From Curtobacterium sp. MCJR17_055 (GTDB lineage: Bacteria; Actinomycetota; Actinomycetes; Actinomycetales; Microbacteriaceae), in the NCBI RefSeq assembly GCF_003224335.1, contig NZ_QKLF01000005.1:342175-406174 (forward strand): a DNA stretch of 64,000 bases, in the 5' to 3' direction. Every line of letters begins with the position of its first letter. The stretch's first letter is position 1. The position numbers and the translations under genes were made by a program. A model generated the notes under the pieces. The model was not told the DNA's origin. It did not search any database and worked only from the letters and a program-made list of their open reading frames with translations. Below, one piece after another: positions 8,045 to 17,100 of this stretch.

Positions 8045-9013
8045 TCAGCTCCGGCGGGCGGGGAGGCCGAGCGGCCCGGGGGTCCGGTCGATCGCCCGGA
8101 CGGCGAGGGACCGGACCCAGTCGAGGCGCTTGCCCGGCCACCCGTGCACGAGGACCGTCCACTGCTCGGGCAGCGCCGACGCCCCGGCGAGCGCCCCGGC
8201 CAGTCCGCCGGTGATCGCCGCGACGGTGTCGGTGTCCCCGCCACCGCGGACGGCACGTTCGAGGGTGTCGACCACGCCGTCACCGGAGGTGATCGCCGCC
8301 ACCGCGGCCTGCAGCGACGCGACGACCCACCCGTTGCGCTCAGTGTGGTCCGCGGGCGTGGAGGCCTCGGCCTCGGCGATCCGGTCGAGCCACAGGGTCC
8401 GGCGCTCCCGCGGCAGCAGCGGCACACCGCGACGGACGTCGAGCCGGCCACGACGGACCGCGTGCCGGATCGCCACCGTCCAGAGCACGCAGGCGTCACC
8501 GGCGTCCTCCTCGTAGTGCGTCAGGTCGCTCACCCGACGGGCGGCGACGGCGAGGGGGCGCTTGGCCCCGTCGCCGAGGAACCCGAGCACGAGCGGCGTC
8601 GTCCGCATGAGTGAACCGTTCCCCGCCGACCGACCGCGTTGCTCGTGCACGGCGCGGGCGGCGGCCTTCGCGGCCTCCTCGGTGTTCGCGGTCATCCGGC
8701 CGAGGACGGCACGGGTCTGGGCGCCGACGTCGGGAGCGTCCTGCGCCCAGTCCGACCAGGCCGCGAGGAGGCGTCCGTGGGTCCTCGCCTCGTTCCAGCG
8801 CGCACCGTTGGCGACCGCCTCGAGGACGGGGATCGCCATGCTCGTGTCGTCGGTCCACTCCCCCGGCTCCCAGCCGAACGGTCCACCACCGCGCATCTCG
8901 ACGGGCTGGTCCGCGGTCAGAGGCGGGCCGAACTCGTACGGGGCTCCGAGCGCGTCCCCGCACGCACTCGCCAGCACGGCGCCGAGCGCCCGGTCCTGCA
9001 TCGCTGTGTCCAT
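8045..9013 (-). CDS. ADP-ribosylglycohydrolase family protein
   Basis: This 322-residue protein belongs to the DraG/ARH family, which removes ADP-ribose from modified targets using two metal ions. It starts with GAVLASACGDALGAPYEF, has the metal-binding TDDT at residues 54-57, GNGSLMRTTPL near 140 and the C-terminal metal site GGDTDTVAAITGGLAGA. All main metal-binding motifs appear intact. The start at 9013 follows a strong ribosome site (GGAGGGA) four to ten bases upstream. Targets could be proteins, nucleic acids or free ADP-ribosylated metabolites; nothing in the neighbourhood tells which. Confidence 0.9.
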   Translation of the reverse strand: MDTAMQDRALGAVLASACGDALGAPYEFGPPLTADQPVEMRGGGPFGWEPGEWTDDTSMAIPVLEAVANGARWNEARTHGRLLAAWSDWAQDAPDVGAQTRAVLGRMTANTEEAAKAAARAVHEQRGRSAGNGSLMRTTPLVLGFLGDGAKRPLAVAARRVSDLTHYEEDAGDACVLWTVAIRHAVRRGRLDVRRGVPLLPRERRTLWLDRIAEAEASTPADHTERNGWVVASLQAAVAAITSGDGVVDTLERAVRGGGDTDTVAAITGGLAGALAGASALPEQWTVLVHGWPGKRLDWVRSLAVRAIDRTPGPLGLPARRS

Positions 9014-9153
9014 CGTTCCCTCCGCTGTCCACGGTAGTGCCGCGAACCGGGGGCATGTCGGCACGCCCCACGTCCAGCGGGAGCGCTTAGCCTCTCTGTG
9101 GTGAGCGGCTCCCCGGCCGCTCGTCCCGCCCACCCCGACGGAGGAACGACCCC

Positions 9154-9774
9154 ATGCGCCGTGCCGGCATCGCACTCGCGTCGGTCTTCGGCGTCGGTGT
9201 CGTCGCCGCCGTCATCGGGGTCATCGTCCTGATCGTCGTCGCGGTGAACTCACTGACCGGGATGGCGTCGTCCTCGGCGACGCCCCGGGCGCTCACCTGC
9301 CCGGCAGCACCGGCGAAGACCGTCGGCGGCGTCGTGGTGCCGGCCGGTCCGATCGGCGGGTTCTGCCAGGACCGTCTGGTGAACGCCGCCGAGGTCATCC
9401 GCGCCGCTCGCGCCCTCGGCATCGGACCGCACACGCAGGCCGTCGGCGTGATGACCGCGATCGGCGAGTCCGGGCTCGTGAACATCGACCACGGTGACGC
9501 CGCCGGGCCGGACAGCCGCGGACTGTTCCAGCAGCGCGACAACGGCGCGTGGGGCACGTACGAGCAGCGGATGGACCCGTACACGGCGGCGTCGATGTTC
9601 TACGCGAAGCTCGTCAAGGTGCCCGGGTGGAAGACCATGACGCCGACGCAGATGGCGCACGCGGTGCAGGTGAACGCCGACCCCGACCACTACGCCAAGT
9701 ACTGGCCGACCGCGAAGCGCGTGGTCGAGGGTCTGACCGGCGAGACCGTGCCGGACGTCGCACCCCAGGGCTAG
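9154..9774 (+). CDS. Membrane-anchored lysozyme-like protein
   Basis: The 206-residue product begins with an uncleaved signal anchor (about residues 5-36). The remainder resembles a lysozyme-like peptidoglycan hydrolase of the type found in actinobacteria and their phages: VGVMTAIGESGLVNIDHGD near 104, where Glu is the likely catalytic acid, then SRGLFQQRDNGAWGTYEQR and an AHAVQVNADPDHYAKYW tail. It would act outside the membrane on the cell wall. The ribosome site GGAGGA lies ten bases before the ATG. There is no phage neighbourhood, so it is probably a host cell-wall enzyme. Confidence 0.75.
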   Translation: MRRAGIALASVFGVGVVAAVIGVIVLIVVAVNSLTGMASSSATPRALTCPAAPAKTVGGVVVPAGPIGGFCQDRLVNAAEVIRAARALGIGPHTQAVGVMTAIGESGLVNIDHGDAAGPDSRGLFQQRDNGAWGTYEQRMDPYTAASMFYAKLVKVPGWKTMTPTQMAHAVQVNADPDHYAKYWPTAKRVVEGLTGETVPDVAPQG

Positions 9775-9775
9775 G

Positions 9776-10213
9776 TCAGGCGGCCGAGTCGACGGGTTCG
9801 TCGTCGTCGAGCTCGATCATCGACGCCCCGTCCTCGTGCACGACGACCTGCCCGCGCAGCCGGACGCCGTGCTCGGCGAGGGTGCAGGCCATCGCGTCGA
9901 CCCACGCCCAGTCGACGGGGAACAGCCCGCTCGCCCCCGGTCGTTCCCACGCGAGGACCACCTGTGCGGCGCCGACCTGCGCGACCACGTCCTCGACGAG
10001 TGCGCCGAAGTCCGGCACCCGGTCGTCGGGTTCGTAGGGCAGGTCGGCGACCGGCATCACCAGGTGCACGGGGAGGCCCCGTTCGCCCAGGAACAGCACC
10101 CAGCACTGTCGCCGGACGGGCGCGTCGAGGAGGGCGACGACGAGGTCCACCACGTCGGCGTCGGTTCGGACTGCGGTTCGCTCGAGTCGGTCGAGCACGT
10201 CGGTGTCTGGCAT
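9776..10213 (-). CDS. Hypothetical protein, 145 aa
   Basis: A soluble 145-residue protein with no family I recognise. The middle, FGALVEDVVAQVGAAQVVLAWERPG, followed by DWAWVDAMACTLAEHGVRLRGQVVVHEDG, alternates strands and helices in a compact alpha/beta pattern. Similar small actinobacterial proteins are annotated as conserved hypotheticals. It ends one base from the stop of the convergent lysozyme-like gene. The start codon is ATG at 10213. Confidence 0.65.
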   Translation of the reverse strand: MPDTDVLDRLERTAVRTDADVVDLVVALLDAPVRRQCWVLFLGERGLPVHLVMPVADLPYEPDDRVPDFGALVEDVVAQVGAAQVVLAWERPGASGLFPVDWAWVDAMACTLAEHGVRLRGQVVVHEDGASMIELDDDEPVDSAA

Positions 10214-10309
10214 GCCCTCAGCGTCGCCGTCCGACCCGCCGACGGACCCCTCCGATGGCCGATCTGTGGACGACCACGACGTCCGACGGCCCTGTGCAGG
10301 AAAACCCGT

Positions 10310-10747
10310 TCAGATGCCGATCGTCACCGTACCGCCCACGACGAGCCGCGCCACGAGGAACACCACCACGACCAGCCCGAGGCCGAGCAGCGCGACCGGC
10401 CACGCCGTCCGGCGTCGGACGAGCCGGAGCACGCAGACGACGGCCGCCACCAGGAACACCAGCGCGACGAGCACCGGCCCGAGCGTCACGACCGTCCCGC
10501 CGAGCCCCTCGTTGCAGCGGTTGCCCGGTGCGTCGCACGAACCGAACCCGAGCGCGAGCAGCATGATCCCCCACCCGGCGGTCAGCGCGGCGAGCGCCCC
10601 GACCACCAGCAGGACGACGGAGGCGACCACGTCCGCGACGCGACGACCGCGGCGTCCACCGGACCGGGCCTCCCGGCCGTCCAGGACCGCGCCGTCCTGG
10701 GCTGCGCCGTCGTGCCGGGCTCCGCCGTCCGGGTGTCCCGACGTCAT
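10310..10747 (-). CDS. Small multi-pass membrane protein, 145 aa
   Basis: After a polar, glycine-rich N-terminal tail of about 35 residues come three hydrophobic segments at roughly 36-60, 85-110 and 118-142. A pair of cysteines (SCDAPGNRC) lies in the loop between the first two and may form a disulphide outside the cell. No family is recognised. The ATG at 10747 was chosen because upstream codons give an arginine-rich stretch without a start context. There is no clear ribosome site, so the N-terminus is uncertain. Confidence 0.6.
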   Translation of the reverse strand: MTSGHPDGGARHDGAAQDGAVLDGREARSGGRRGRRVADVVASVVLLVVGALAALTAGWGIMLLALGFGSCDAPGNRCNEGLGGTVVTLGPVLVALVFLVAAVVCVLRLVRRRTAWPVALLGLGLVVVVFLVARLVVGGTVTIGI

Positions 10748-10869
10748 CGGCGGCGGCGCGTGCGGACCGACCGCAGGGCGGCCGCGAGCACGAGGACGGG
10801 GCGCAGGAGCACGCGGGCGGAGGAACGCATGGGTCCATCGTGCCTCGTCGACGGGACGCCCGTTGCCGC

Positions 10870-10875
10870 TACGGT
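10870..10875 (+). promoter_or_regulatory. -10 box of the small membrane protein gene
   Basis: TACGGT ends six bases before the ATG at 10882, a leaderless-type arrangement. Confidence 0.45.
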
Positions 10876-10881
10876 CGGGGC

Positions 10882-11211
10882 ATGGCCCGTGCGCGCGACC
10901 ACGAACCCCCTGCCGCTCCCGCCACCGCAGCCGTGCTGCTCTCCGGGTTCGCCTTCCTGCAGGGGCTGATCCTGCCGGCGGAGGACGTGGGACGGCACCT
11001 CGCGATCGGGTTCCTGTTCGGCGGACTCGGTCTGCTGTCGGCGTGGCGGGCGATCCGGATCGGTCGTCGCCGACGCGCGGCTCGGCGGTGGGCATGGGCC
11101 GCAGCCGTCCTCGGGATGCTCGGCGTGGGGATGCTCGCCTACCAGGGACTCGTCATCCTCACCGGCGGCGCGCTGCCGCCGCCGTTCTGGTGGCCGTACG
11201 CGCAGCGCTGA
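10882..11211 (+). CDS. Small membrane protein, 109 aa
   Basis: This 109-residue protein has three hydrophobic segments (about 14-30, 38-53 and 68-92), with a basic loop RRRRAARR between the last two that should face the cytoplasm. It ends with PPPFWWPYAQR. I recognise no family. The ATG at 10882 is supported by TACGGT six bases upstream. It is divergent from the preceding membrane-protein gene. Confidence 0.6.
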   Translation: MARARDHEPPAAPATAAVLLSGFAFLQGLILPAEDVGRHLAIGFLFGGLGLLSAWRAIRIGRRRRAARRWAWAAAVLGMLGVGMLAYQGLVILTGGALPPPFWWPYAQR

Positions 11212-11287
11212 CGGGAGGCCCGGCCGGCGTCGCGAGGGCCGCCCGCCCGGCGTCCACCAGGAGCGTGCCGATCCGCCGCGGCGGGTG

Positions 11288-11293
11288 CAGGAT
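11288..11293 (+). promoter_or_regulatory. -10-like box of the second APC permease
   Basis: CAGGAT ends six bases before the ATG at 11300, at the same spacing as other leaderless-type starts here. Confidence 0.4.
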
Positions 11294-11299
11294 GGCGGC

Positions 11300-12712
11300 A
11301 TGGCACCGACGCCGCGATCCTCCACCCTGTTCCGCCGGAAGCCGATCGACACGATCGACGACGACGCCGGAGCCGAGGGCGGCCTGAAACGCCACCTCGG
11401 CCTGTGGCAGCTCACCGCGATCGGCATCGGCGGGATCATCGGCGCGGGCATCTTCACGCTGGCGGGGACGGTCGCGAACGGCGTCGCCGGACCCGCCGTC
11501 CTCATCAGCTTCCTGGTCGCCGGGGTCGCCAGCGCTGCGGCCGCGTTGTCGTACGCCGAGTTCGCCGGCCTCATCCCGAAGGCCGGCAGCGCCTACACGT
11601 ACGGCTACGCGGTGCTCGGCGAGATCGTCGGGTGGTTCATCGGCTGGGACCTGCTGCTCGAGTACACCGCGATCGTGGCGGTGGTCGCGATCGGCATCTC
11701 CGGCTACGTGGGCTTCCTGGTCGGCCAGTTCGGCATCGACCTGCCGGCGTGGATGCTCGGCGCCCCGGGCACCGGGGACGGACACGTCGTCGACGTCTTC
11801 GCGATCCTGCTCTGCCTGCTCACCGCGTTCGTCCTGACCCGCGGCATCCGGAGCGCTGCCCGGTTCGAGTTCGTCGCGGTCGGGATCAAGGTCGCACTCG
11901 TGGTGCTCATCGTGGTGCTCGGTGTCTTCCACATCGACAGCGCGAACTACTCGCCGTACTTCCCGTTCGGCTTCGGCGGCGTCATGACCGGGGCGGCGAC
12001 CGTGTTCTTCGCCGTGTTCGGCTACGACGCGATGTCCACCGCGGCCGAGGAGTCCACCGACGCCCGGAAGCACATGCCGAAGGCGATCCTGCTCTCCCTC
12101 GGGATCTCGATGGTCCTCTACGTGCTCGCGACGCTCGTCCTGACCGGGATGGAGGACTACAAGGACATCGACCCTGCGTCCGGCTTCTCGTCGGCGTTCG
12201 CGTCGGTCGGCCTCGGCGGGATCGCGAACGTCATCGCGATCGGCGCGATCGTCGGCATCGTCACGGTCCTCGTCACCTTCATGCTCGGTGCCTCGCGCGT
12301 CTGGTTCTCGATGAGCCGCGACGGCCTCATGCCGAAGTGGTTCGCCAAGACGGACCCGAAGCGGCACGTCCCGACCCGGGTGACCTGGATCCTCGGCATC
12401 GCGTCGGCGGTCCTGGCGGGCGTGCTGCCCATCGGCGTGGTTGCCGAGCTGACGAACATCGGCATCCTGCTCGCGTTCGTGGTCGTCTGCACCGCGGTCA
12501 TCGTGCTCCGCTACCGGCAGCCGGACCTCGACCGGCAGTTCCGCCTGCCGTTCATGCCGGTCGTCCCGGCGATCGGCGTCCTGGCGTCGCTGTGGCTCGT
12601 CTCGTTCCTGCAGTGGGAGACGTGGGTGCGGTTCGGGATCTGGTTCGCGATCGGGCTCGGCGTGTACTTCGGCTACTCGCGGAAGCACAGCGAGCTGGCG
12701 AAGCAGCGCTGA
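11300..12712 (+). CDS. APC-superfamily (cationic amino acid type) permease
   Basis: A 470-residue transporter with about 12 membrane helices. The first helix has IGIGGIIGAGIFTLAG, the APC substrate-binding glycine loop. FFAVFGYDAMSTAAEES near 235 and SRVWFSMSRDGLMPKWF near 333 are typical of the cationic amino acid transporter subgroup (YfnA/CAT-like). It probably imports amino acids; the exact substrate is unknown. It is only distantly related to the permease at 6518 and is not a recent duplicate. The ATG at 11300 is preferred over the GTG at 11285 because a -10-like box lies six bases before it. Confidence 0.9.
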   Translation: MAPTPRSSTLFRRKPIDTIDDDAGAEGGLKRHLGLWQLTAIGIGGIIGAGIFTLAGTVANGVAGPAVLISFLVAGVASAAAALSYAEFAGLIPKAGSAYTYGYAVLGEIVGWFIGWDLLLEYTAIVAVVAIGISGYVGFLVGQFGIDLPAWMLGAPGTGDGHVVDVFAILLCLLTAFVLTRGIRSAARFEFVAVGIKVALVVLIVVLGVFHIDSANYSPYFPFGFGGVMTGAATVFFAVFGYDAMSTAAEESTDARKHMPKAILLSLGISMVLYVLATLVLTGMEDYKDIDPASGFSSAFASVGLGGIANVIAIGAIVGIVTVLVTFMLGASRVWFSMSRDGLMPKWFAKTDPKRHVPTRVTWILGIASAVLAGVLPIGVVAELTNIGILLAFVVVCTAVIVLRYRQPDLDRQFRLPFMPVVPAIGVLASLWLVSFLQWETWVRFGIWFAIGLGVYFGYSRKHSELAKQR

Positions 12713-12800
12713 CCGGCGGCCGGCTCCCACCCTCGTACGGGGACTCCCCCGGCAACAGACCGCCCACCACAATCGGGTGAGCATCTGTCAAAGGAGAACC

Positions 12801-13439
12801 ATGCGCCGTTTCGCGCTCATCGCCGGCATCGTCGCCGCCGTCATCACCACGTCGGTCGTCGGCGTCGGTCCCGCCCAGGCAGTCACCGGGGACACCACGC
12901 CGTACAAGAAGGCCTACGGCACCTTCGAGAGCTTCTCCAGACAGGGGAAGACCAGCACGGTCATCAAGCTCCCCGCAGCGGTGAAGAGCGGCATCATCAT
13001 CGCGACCTACCGTGGCAGCTCCGAGTTCTCGATCGAGGGCCTGGACAGCGCGAACCAGCAGAACGGCGACCTGCCCGTCTACCACTACGGCGCCTACTCC
13101 GGCACGACCGCGTTCGGCCTCCAGTCGTTCACGACGACCCGCGCATTCCGGGTCACGGGCACCGGCGCCTGGAGCCTGACCGTCAAGCAGATGTCCCGCG
13201 CGCCGTTCCTCACGAAGACGGGTCGCGGCGACCACGTGTACCTGTCCGGCGCGAAGGCGCGGAACGTCCGGATCACCAACCGCGGCGAGGGGTACTTCGG
13301 TGTCTTCCAGACCCCGCTGTCGCAGGGCTACTCGAACCTCGTTGTCAACGAGATCGGTCCGTGGACCGGGATCGTACCCCTGGTCAAGGGACCGTCGGTC
13401 ATCCAGGTCCAGTCCGACGGAGCGTGGTCCATCAAGTGA
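12801..13439 (+). CDS. Secreted protein of unknown function
   Basis: The first 30 residues form a clear Sec signal peptide with likely cleavage after GPAQA. The mature part (about 180 residues) is rich in Ser, Thr, Gly and aromatic residues and looks all-beta. Repeated motifs such as FRVTGTGAWSLTVKQM and IQVQSDGAWSI suggest a beta-sandwich with internal repetition (the phrase GAWS occurs twice). I do not recognise the family. A strong ribosome site AAAGGAGAA lies just upstream of the ATG, indicating good expression. Two hairpins follow the gene. Confidence 0.75.
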   Translation: MRRFALIAGIVAAVITTSVVGVGPAQAVTGDTTPYKKAYGTFESFSRQGKTSTVIKLPAAVKSGIIIATYRGSSEFSIEGLDSANQQNGDLPVYHYGAYSGTTAFGLQSFTTTRAFRVTGTGAWSLTVKQMSRAPFLTKTGRGDHVYLSGAKARNVRITNRGEGYFGVFQTPLSQGYSNLVVNEIGPWTGIVPLVKGPSVIQVQSDGAWSIK

Positions 13440-13444
13440 CGTCC

Positions 13445-13476
13445 GTCCTGGTCCGATACAACCATCGGACCAGGAC
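13445..13476. terminator. Perfect 13-bp hairpin
   Basis: GTCCTGGTCCGAT (13445-13457) pairs perfectly with ATCGGACCAGGAC (13464-13476) around a six-base loop, five bases after the secreted-protein gene. It lacks a T-run but its position fits a terminator or transcript-stabilising stem. Confidence 0.6.
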
Positions 13477-13516
13477 CGCGTCGGGCGGCCCGCCAGGTTG
13501 CAGGACCCGCACAGCA

Positions 13517-13559
13517 GACGACGAAGCCCACCGGACCAAATCCGGCGGGCTTCGTCGTC
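13517..13559. terminator. Long hairpin between convergent genes
   Basis: GACGACGAAGCCC (13517-13529) pairs perfectly with GGGCTTCGTCGTC (13547-13559); a further five pairs CCGGA/TCCGG lie inside one A/C mismatch, leaving a five-base loop. It sits 20 bases from the end of the BLUF gene, so it probably serves that gene and perhaps also the secreted-protein gene. Confidence 0.75.
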
Positions 13560-13578
13560 GGGGCGCAGACGGCCGGTG

Positions 13579-14019
13579 TCAGTCGCGCCGGTGCTTCCCC
13601 AGCGAGGCCGTCGGCGCCGCCATCGGGTGGTTGCGGAACCACCGGAGCAGCTCACGCGCCTTGCTCGCGTCCGCGCTGGTGTCGCCGGTGAGGAAGTCAC
13701 TGAAGCCCTCGGGTGGTTCGACCTCCGTGTCCCGGCTGAAGGCCATCGACCACTCGGGGAACCGGCGGGTGTGGATGGTCTCCTCCACCAGCAGACGGAC
13801 CTCGTCGTGACGCGGGTCACCGACGATCCGGCCGTACGTCGAGAGCACCGCGTCGTGCGGCCCCTCGAGGAGCTGCATGAACCGACCCTCGCGGTAGACG
13901 AGGAGGCCGGTCAACCCGTCCTCGGTGTTCCGGACACGCGAGCGCTCCAGGACGGCGTCGAGTGCGGGACCGTCGAAGTGCTCGGTGGCCGAGCTCATGT
14001 AAACGAGTGACTGCAGCAT
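13579..14019 (-). CDS. BLUF-domain blue-light sensor
   Basis: The 146-residue protein is a single BLUF domain that would bind FAD and sense blue light. Tyr7, Asn31, Gln49 and Trp90 fall at the same relative spacing as AppA Tyr21, Asn45, Gln63 and Trp104, so the hydrogen-bond network needed for photochemistry is complete. The remaining 50 residues are a helical cap (ASKARELLRWF) with no enzymatic output domain, so it must signal through a partner protein. No EAL, GGDEF or obvious partner is adjacent. The ATG at 14019 follows a GAGAAGA ribosome site. Confidence 0.92.
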   Translation of the reverse strand: MLQSLVYMSSATEHFDGPALDAVLERSRVRNTEDGLTGLLVYREGRFMQLLEGPHDAVLSTYGRIVGDPRHDEVRLLVEETIHTRRFPEWSMAFSRDTEVEPPEGFSDFLTGDTSADASKARELLRWFRNHPMAAPTASLGKHRRD

Positions 14020-14091
14020 GATGATTCATCTTCTCGTTTCCGGCGGCTCCGTGAGGTCCCCAGAACGGGGCAGAGCGTCGGCGGGGCCTGG

Positions 14092-14097
14092 CACGAT
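14092..14097 (+). promoter_or_regulatory. -10-like box of the SWIM-SNF2 gene
   Basis: CACGAT ends six bases before the GTG at 14104, supporting that GTG as a leaderless start. Confidence 0.4.
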
Positions 14098-14103
14098 GTC
14101 CCT

Positions 14104-17100
14104 GTGCCAGCTGCTCCGATGATCGACGCCGTCGACGTCATCCGCTTCGTGGGGCCGCAGACGTTCGGGCGGGCCCGCGACGTCGTCCGCGCCGGTCTCG
14201 TCGAGGACGCTACCTGGCACGACGAGGACGGTTCGATCACCGCGACCGTCAGTGGCAGCGCCGACGACCCCTACGACGTGCAGGTCGACACGACGATCGC
14301 CCGCGGCGAGTTCGTCCGCCCCGTCCGCAGCCACTGCACGTGCCCGCTCGGCGGCGAGTGCAAGCACGTCGCCGCCGCGCTCCTCACCATCAACGCCCGG
14401 GCCCTCGCCGCGCAGGCCGGCCCGAGGACACAGGCGCCCACCCCGCCGACCCCGGACTGGAGGCGCGACCTCGCCCGCCTCGCCGGCGACGACGACGACG
14501 ACCCGGTCGGGTCCGGCACCGTTCGCGCGGCAGGTGGGATGGGCCTCCAGTTCGAACTCCGCGACGCGGTCCCGGCCAGGCTCGCCGGCCGCGCCCGCGC
14601 AGCCGGCCGCACCCTGCCGGTCGCCTCGCGGGCGGTGCGGCTCGGCGTCCGTCCGGTGAGCCGGAGCGCGGCGGGCAACTGGGTGCGCGGACAACTGACC
14701 TGGGGTGCGCTCCCCTACTCGATGAACCGCCTCGGCCTCGAGCCCGAGCAGCACGCCTGGTTCATGCAGTTCGCGGCGCTGCACCGCGCCGGACAGCTCG
14801 CCGGTCTGCCCGGAGAGAGCGACTGGATCCACCTCGACGACTTCCGCAGTCCGCTCCTCTGGCCGTTGCTGCGGCAGGCCGGGCCCCTCGGCATCGCGTT
14901 CGTGACCGGCAAGCGCGAGGGCGGGGTCGAGCTCGGCACGGACGGCCGCGTGCTGCTCGACGCAGTCCGCACCGCCGACGGGCTCGTGATCGGCGCGAGC
15001 GCCGTGATCGACGGGCGACCAGTCGCCGAGGGTGCCGCTCGTGTCGTCGGGGACCACGGCGTGTACGCCTTCCGGGAGTCGCCGGAGTTCTCCGTCGCCC
15101 TCGCACCGACGCCGTCGCCCGTCCCCGAGGACCAGCGGCGGATGCTCGTCGAGGCTGCCCGGATCACCGTGCCCGCTGACGAGGTCGACGAGTTCCTGGC
15201 GGACTGGTCGCCGCGCCTCCGCGGCTCGCTCGGGCTCGTCAGCTCGGACGGCTCCCTCGAGCTGCCCGAACGGACCCCGCCGGAGCTCGTGCTCACGGTG
15301 ACGTTCGAGCCGGCGCGGGCTCCCCGGACGGACGACCGTGCCCACCTGCAGTGGCGGTGGAGCGTCGACGGGCGGAAGGACCCGGTGTCGCTGCACGGAC
15401 CGCTGCCCGACCTCGGCAGCGTGCTCGCCGCCGACGAGGCTCGGGCCACGGCGCCTGCTGCGGACGAGTCGGACCCGGCCACGTCGGGGACGTCCGACGA
15501 CACGGCGGAGCGGTCCGGGCCTCCCGTCCCGGACGCGGACCACGCCGAACAGACCGATGCCCCCGAGCGCCTACCCGGTCCCGGCGGCGGACTCGGCTGG
15601 TTCGAGGACGGGACGATCGACGGCGCCGACGTCGCCGTGCTCGCCACCGAGCTGCTGCCCGCGCTGCCAGCCCACGGCGTCCGCGTCGTCGTGCAGGGCG
15701 AGCGGGTCGACTACGAGCGGTTGAGCGGCCGACCGCACATCCGCGTCACGACGATGCCGTCGGACAAGCACGACTGGTTCGACCTCGGGATCATCGTCAG
15801 CGTCAACGGCAAGGAGATCCCGTTCACGCCGCTGCTCCGGGCGCTCGCGAAACGGGACCGGCGGCTCAAGCTGATCGACAACTCGTACCTGTCGCTCGCG
15901 GATCCGGCCTTCGACCGGCTCAAGGAGGTCATCGAGGAGGCCCGCGAGCTCGAGGAGTGGGAGCCCGACCAGCCGCTCACCGTCACGCCGTACCGGGCCG
16001 CGCTGTGGGCGGAGTTCGACCAGCTCGCCGACGAGACCGAGCACGACGAGCGGTGGCAGGAGATCGCCGGGCGCCTGCTCGACGCGACCGCGCCCGCCGA
16101 CCTCGCGGTCCCGGAGACCGTCCACGCCGAGCTCCGGCCCTACCAGCGTGACGGGTACGCGTGGTTGTCGTTCCTCGTCGAGCACGGCGTCGGCGGGGTG
16201 CTCGCCGACGACATGGGCCTCGGCAAGACGTTGCAGGCACTCGCGATGATCGCCGGGCGTCGGGCAGCCGCACCGGAGGCTCCCCCGTTCCTCGTCGTCG
16301 CGCCCACGTCCGTCGTCGGGAACTGGGCGGACGAAGCGGCGAAGTTCGTGCCGTCGCTGCGGGTCACGACGATCGCCTCCACCTCGCTGAAGGACCCCGC
16401 CCGGGTCGCACGCGCGGCCGCCGCGTCCGACGTCATCGTGACCTCGTACGCCCTGCTCCGGCTCGACGCGGCCGCGTACCTCGACCTGCACTGGTCGGCG
16501 TTGCTGCTCGACGAGGCGCAGTTCGTGAAGAACCCGCAGTCGCAGACGCACCGGGTCGCCGCCGAACTCCGCGCTCCGGTCAAGATCGCCGTGACGGGGA
16601 CGCCGCTCGAGAACGGGCTGTCCGACCTCTGGGCCCTGTTCTCGATCGTCGCGCCCGGACTGCTGTCGTCGTGGACGCGGTTCGGCGAGGACTACGTGAA
16701 GCCCCTCGCCTCACCCGAGCTCCGCGGTGCCGCCCGGAAGGAGCTCACCGACCGGCTCCGACGACGGATCCGCCCGCTCATGCTCCGCCGGACGAAGGAG
16801 AGCGTCGCCGCGGACCTGCCCGAGAAGGTCGAACAGGTCGTCCGCGTCACCCTCGACCCGGCGCACCGCGACCTGTACGAGACGACGCTGAACCGGGAGC
16901 GGCTCAAGGTGCTCGACCTGGTCGACGACCTCGACCGCAACCGCATGATCGTCTTCCGGTCCCTCACCCTGCTCCGGATGCTCGCGCTCTCCCCCGCGCT
17001 CGTGTCCGACGACCACGACGACGTGCCGAGCGCCAAGCTCGACCTGCTGCTCGACGAACTCGAACAGCTCGCAGCGGAAGGGAGGCGGGCGCTCGTCTTC

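Noticed and set aside
9154..9774. Prophage remnant suggested by the lysozyme-like gene
   Set aside because: The protein has a signal anchor and no other phage genes are near it.
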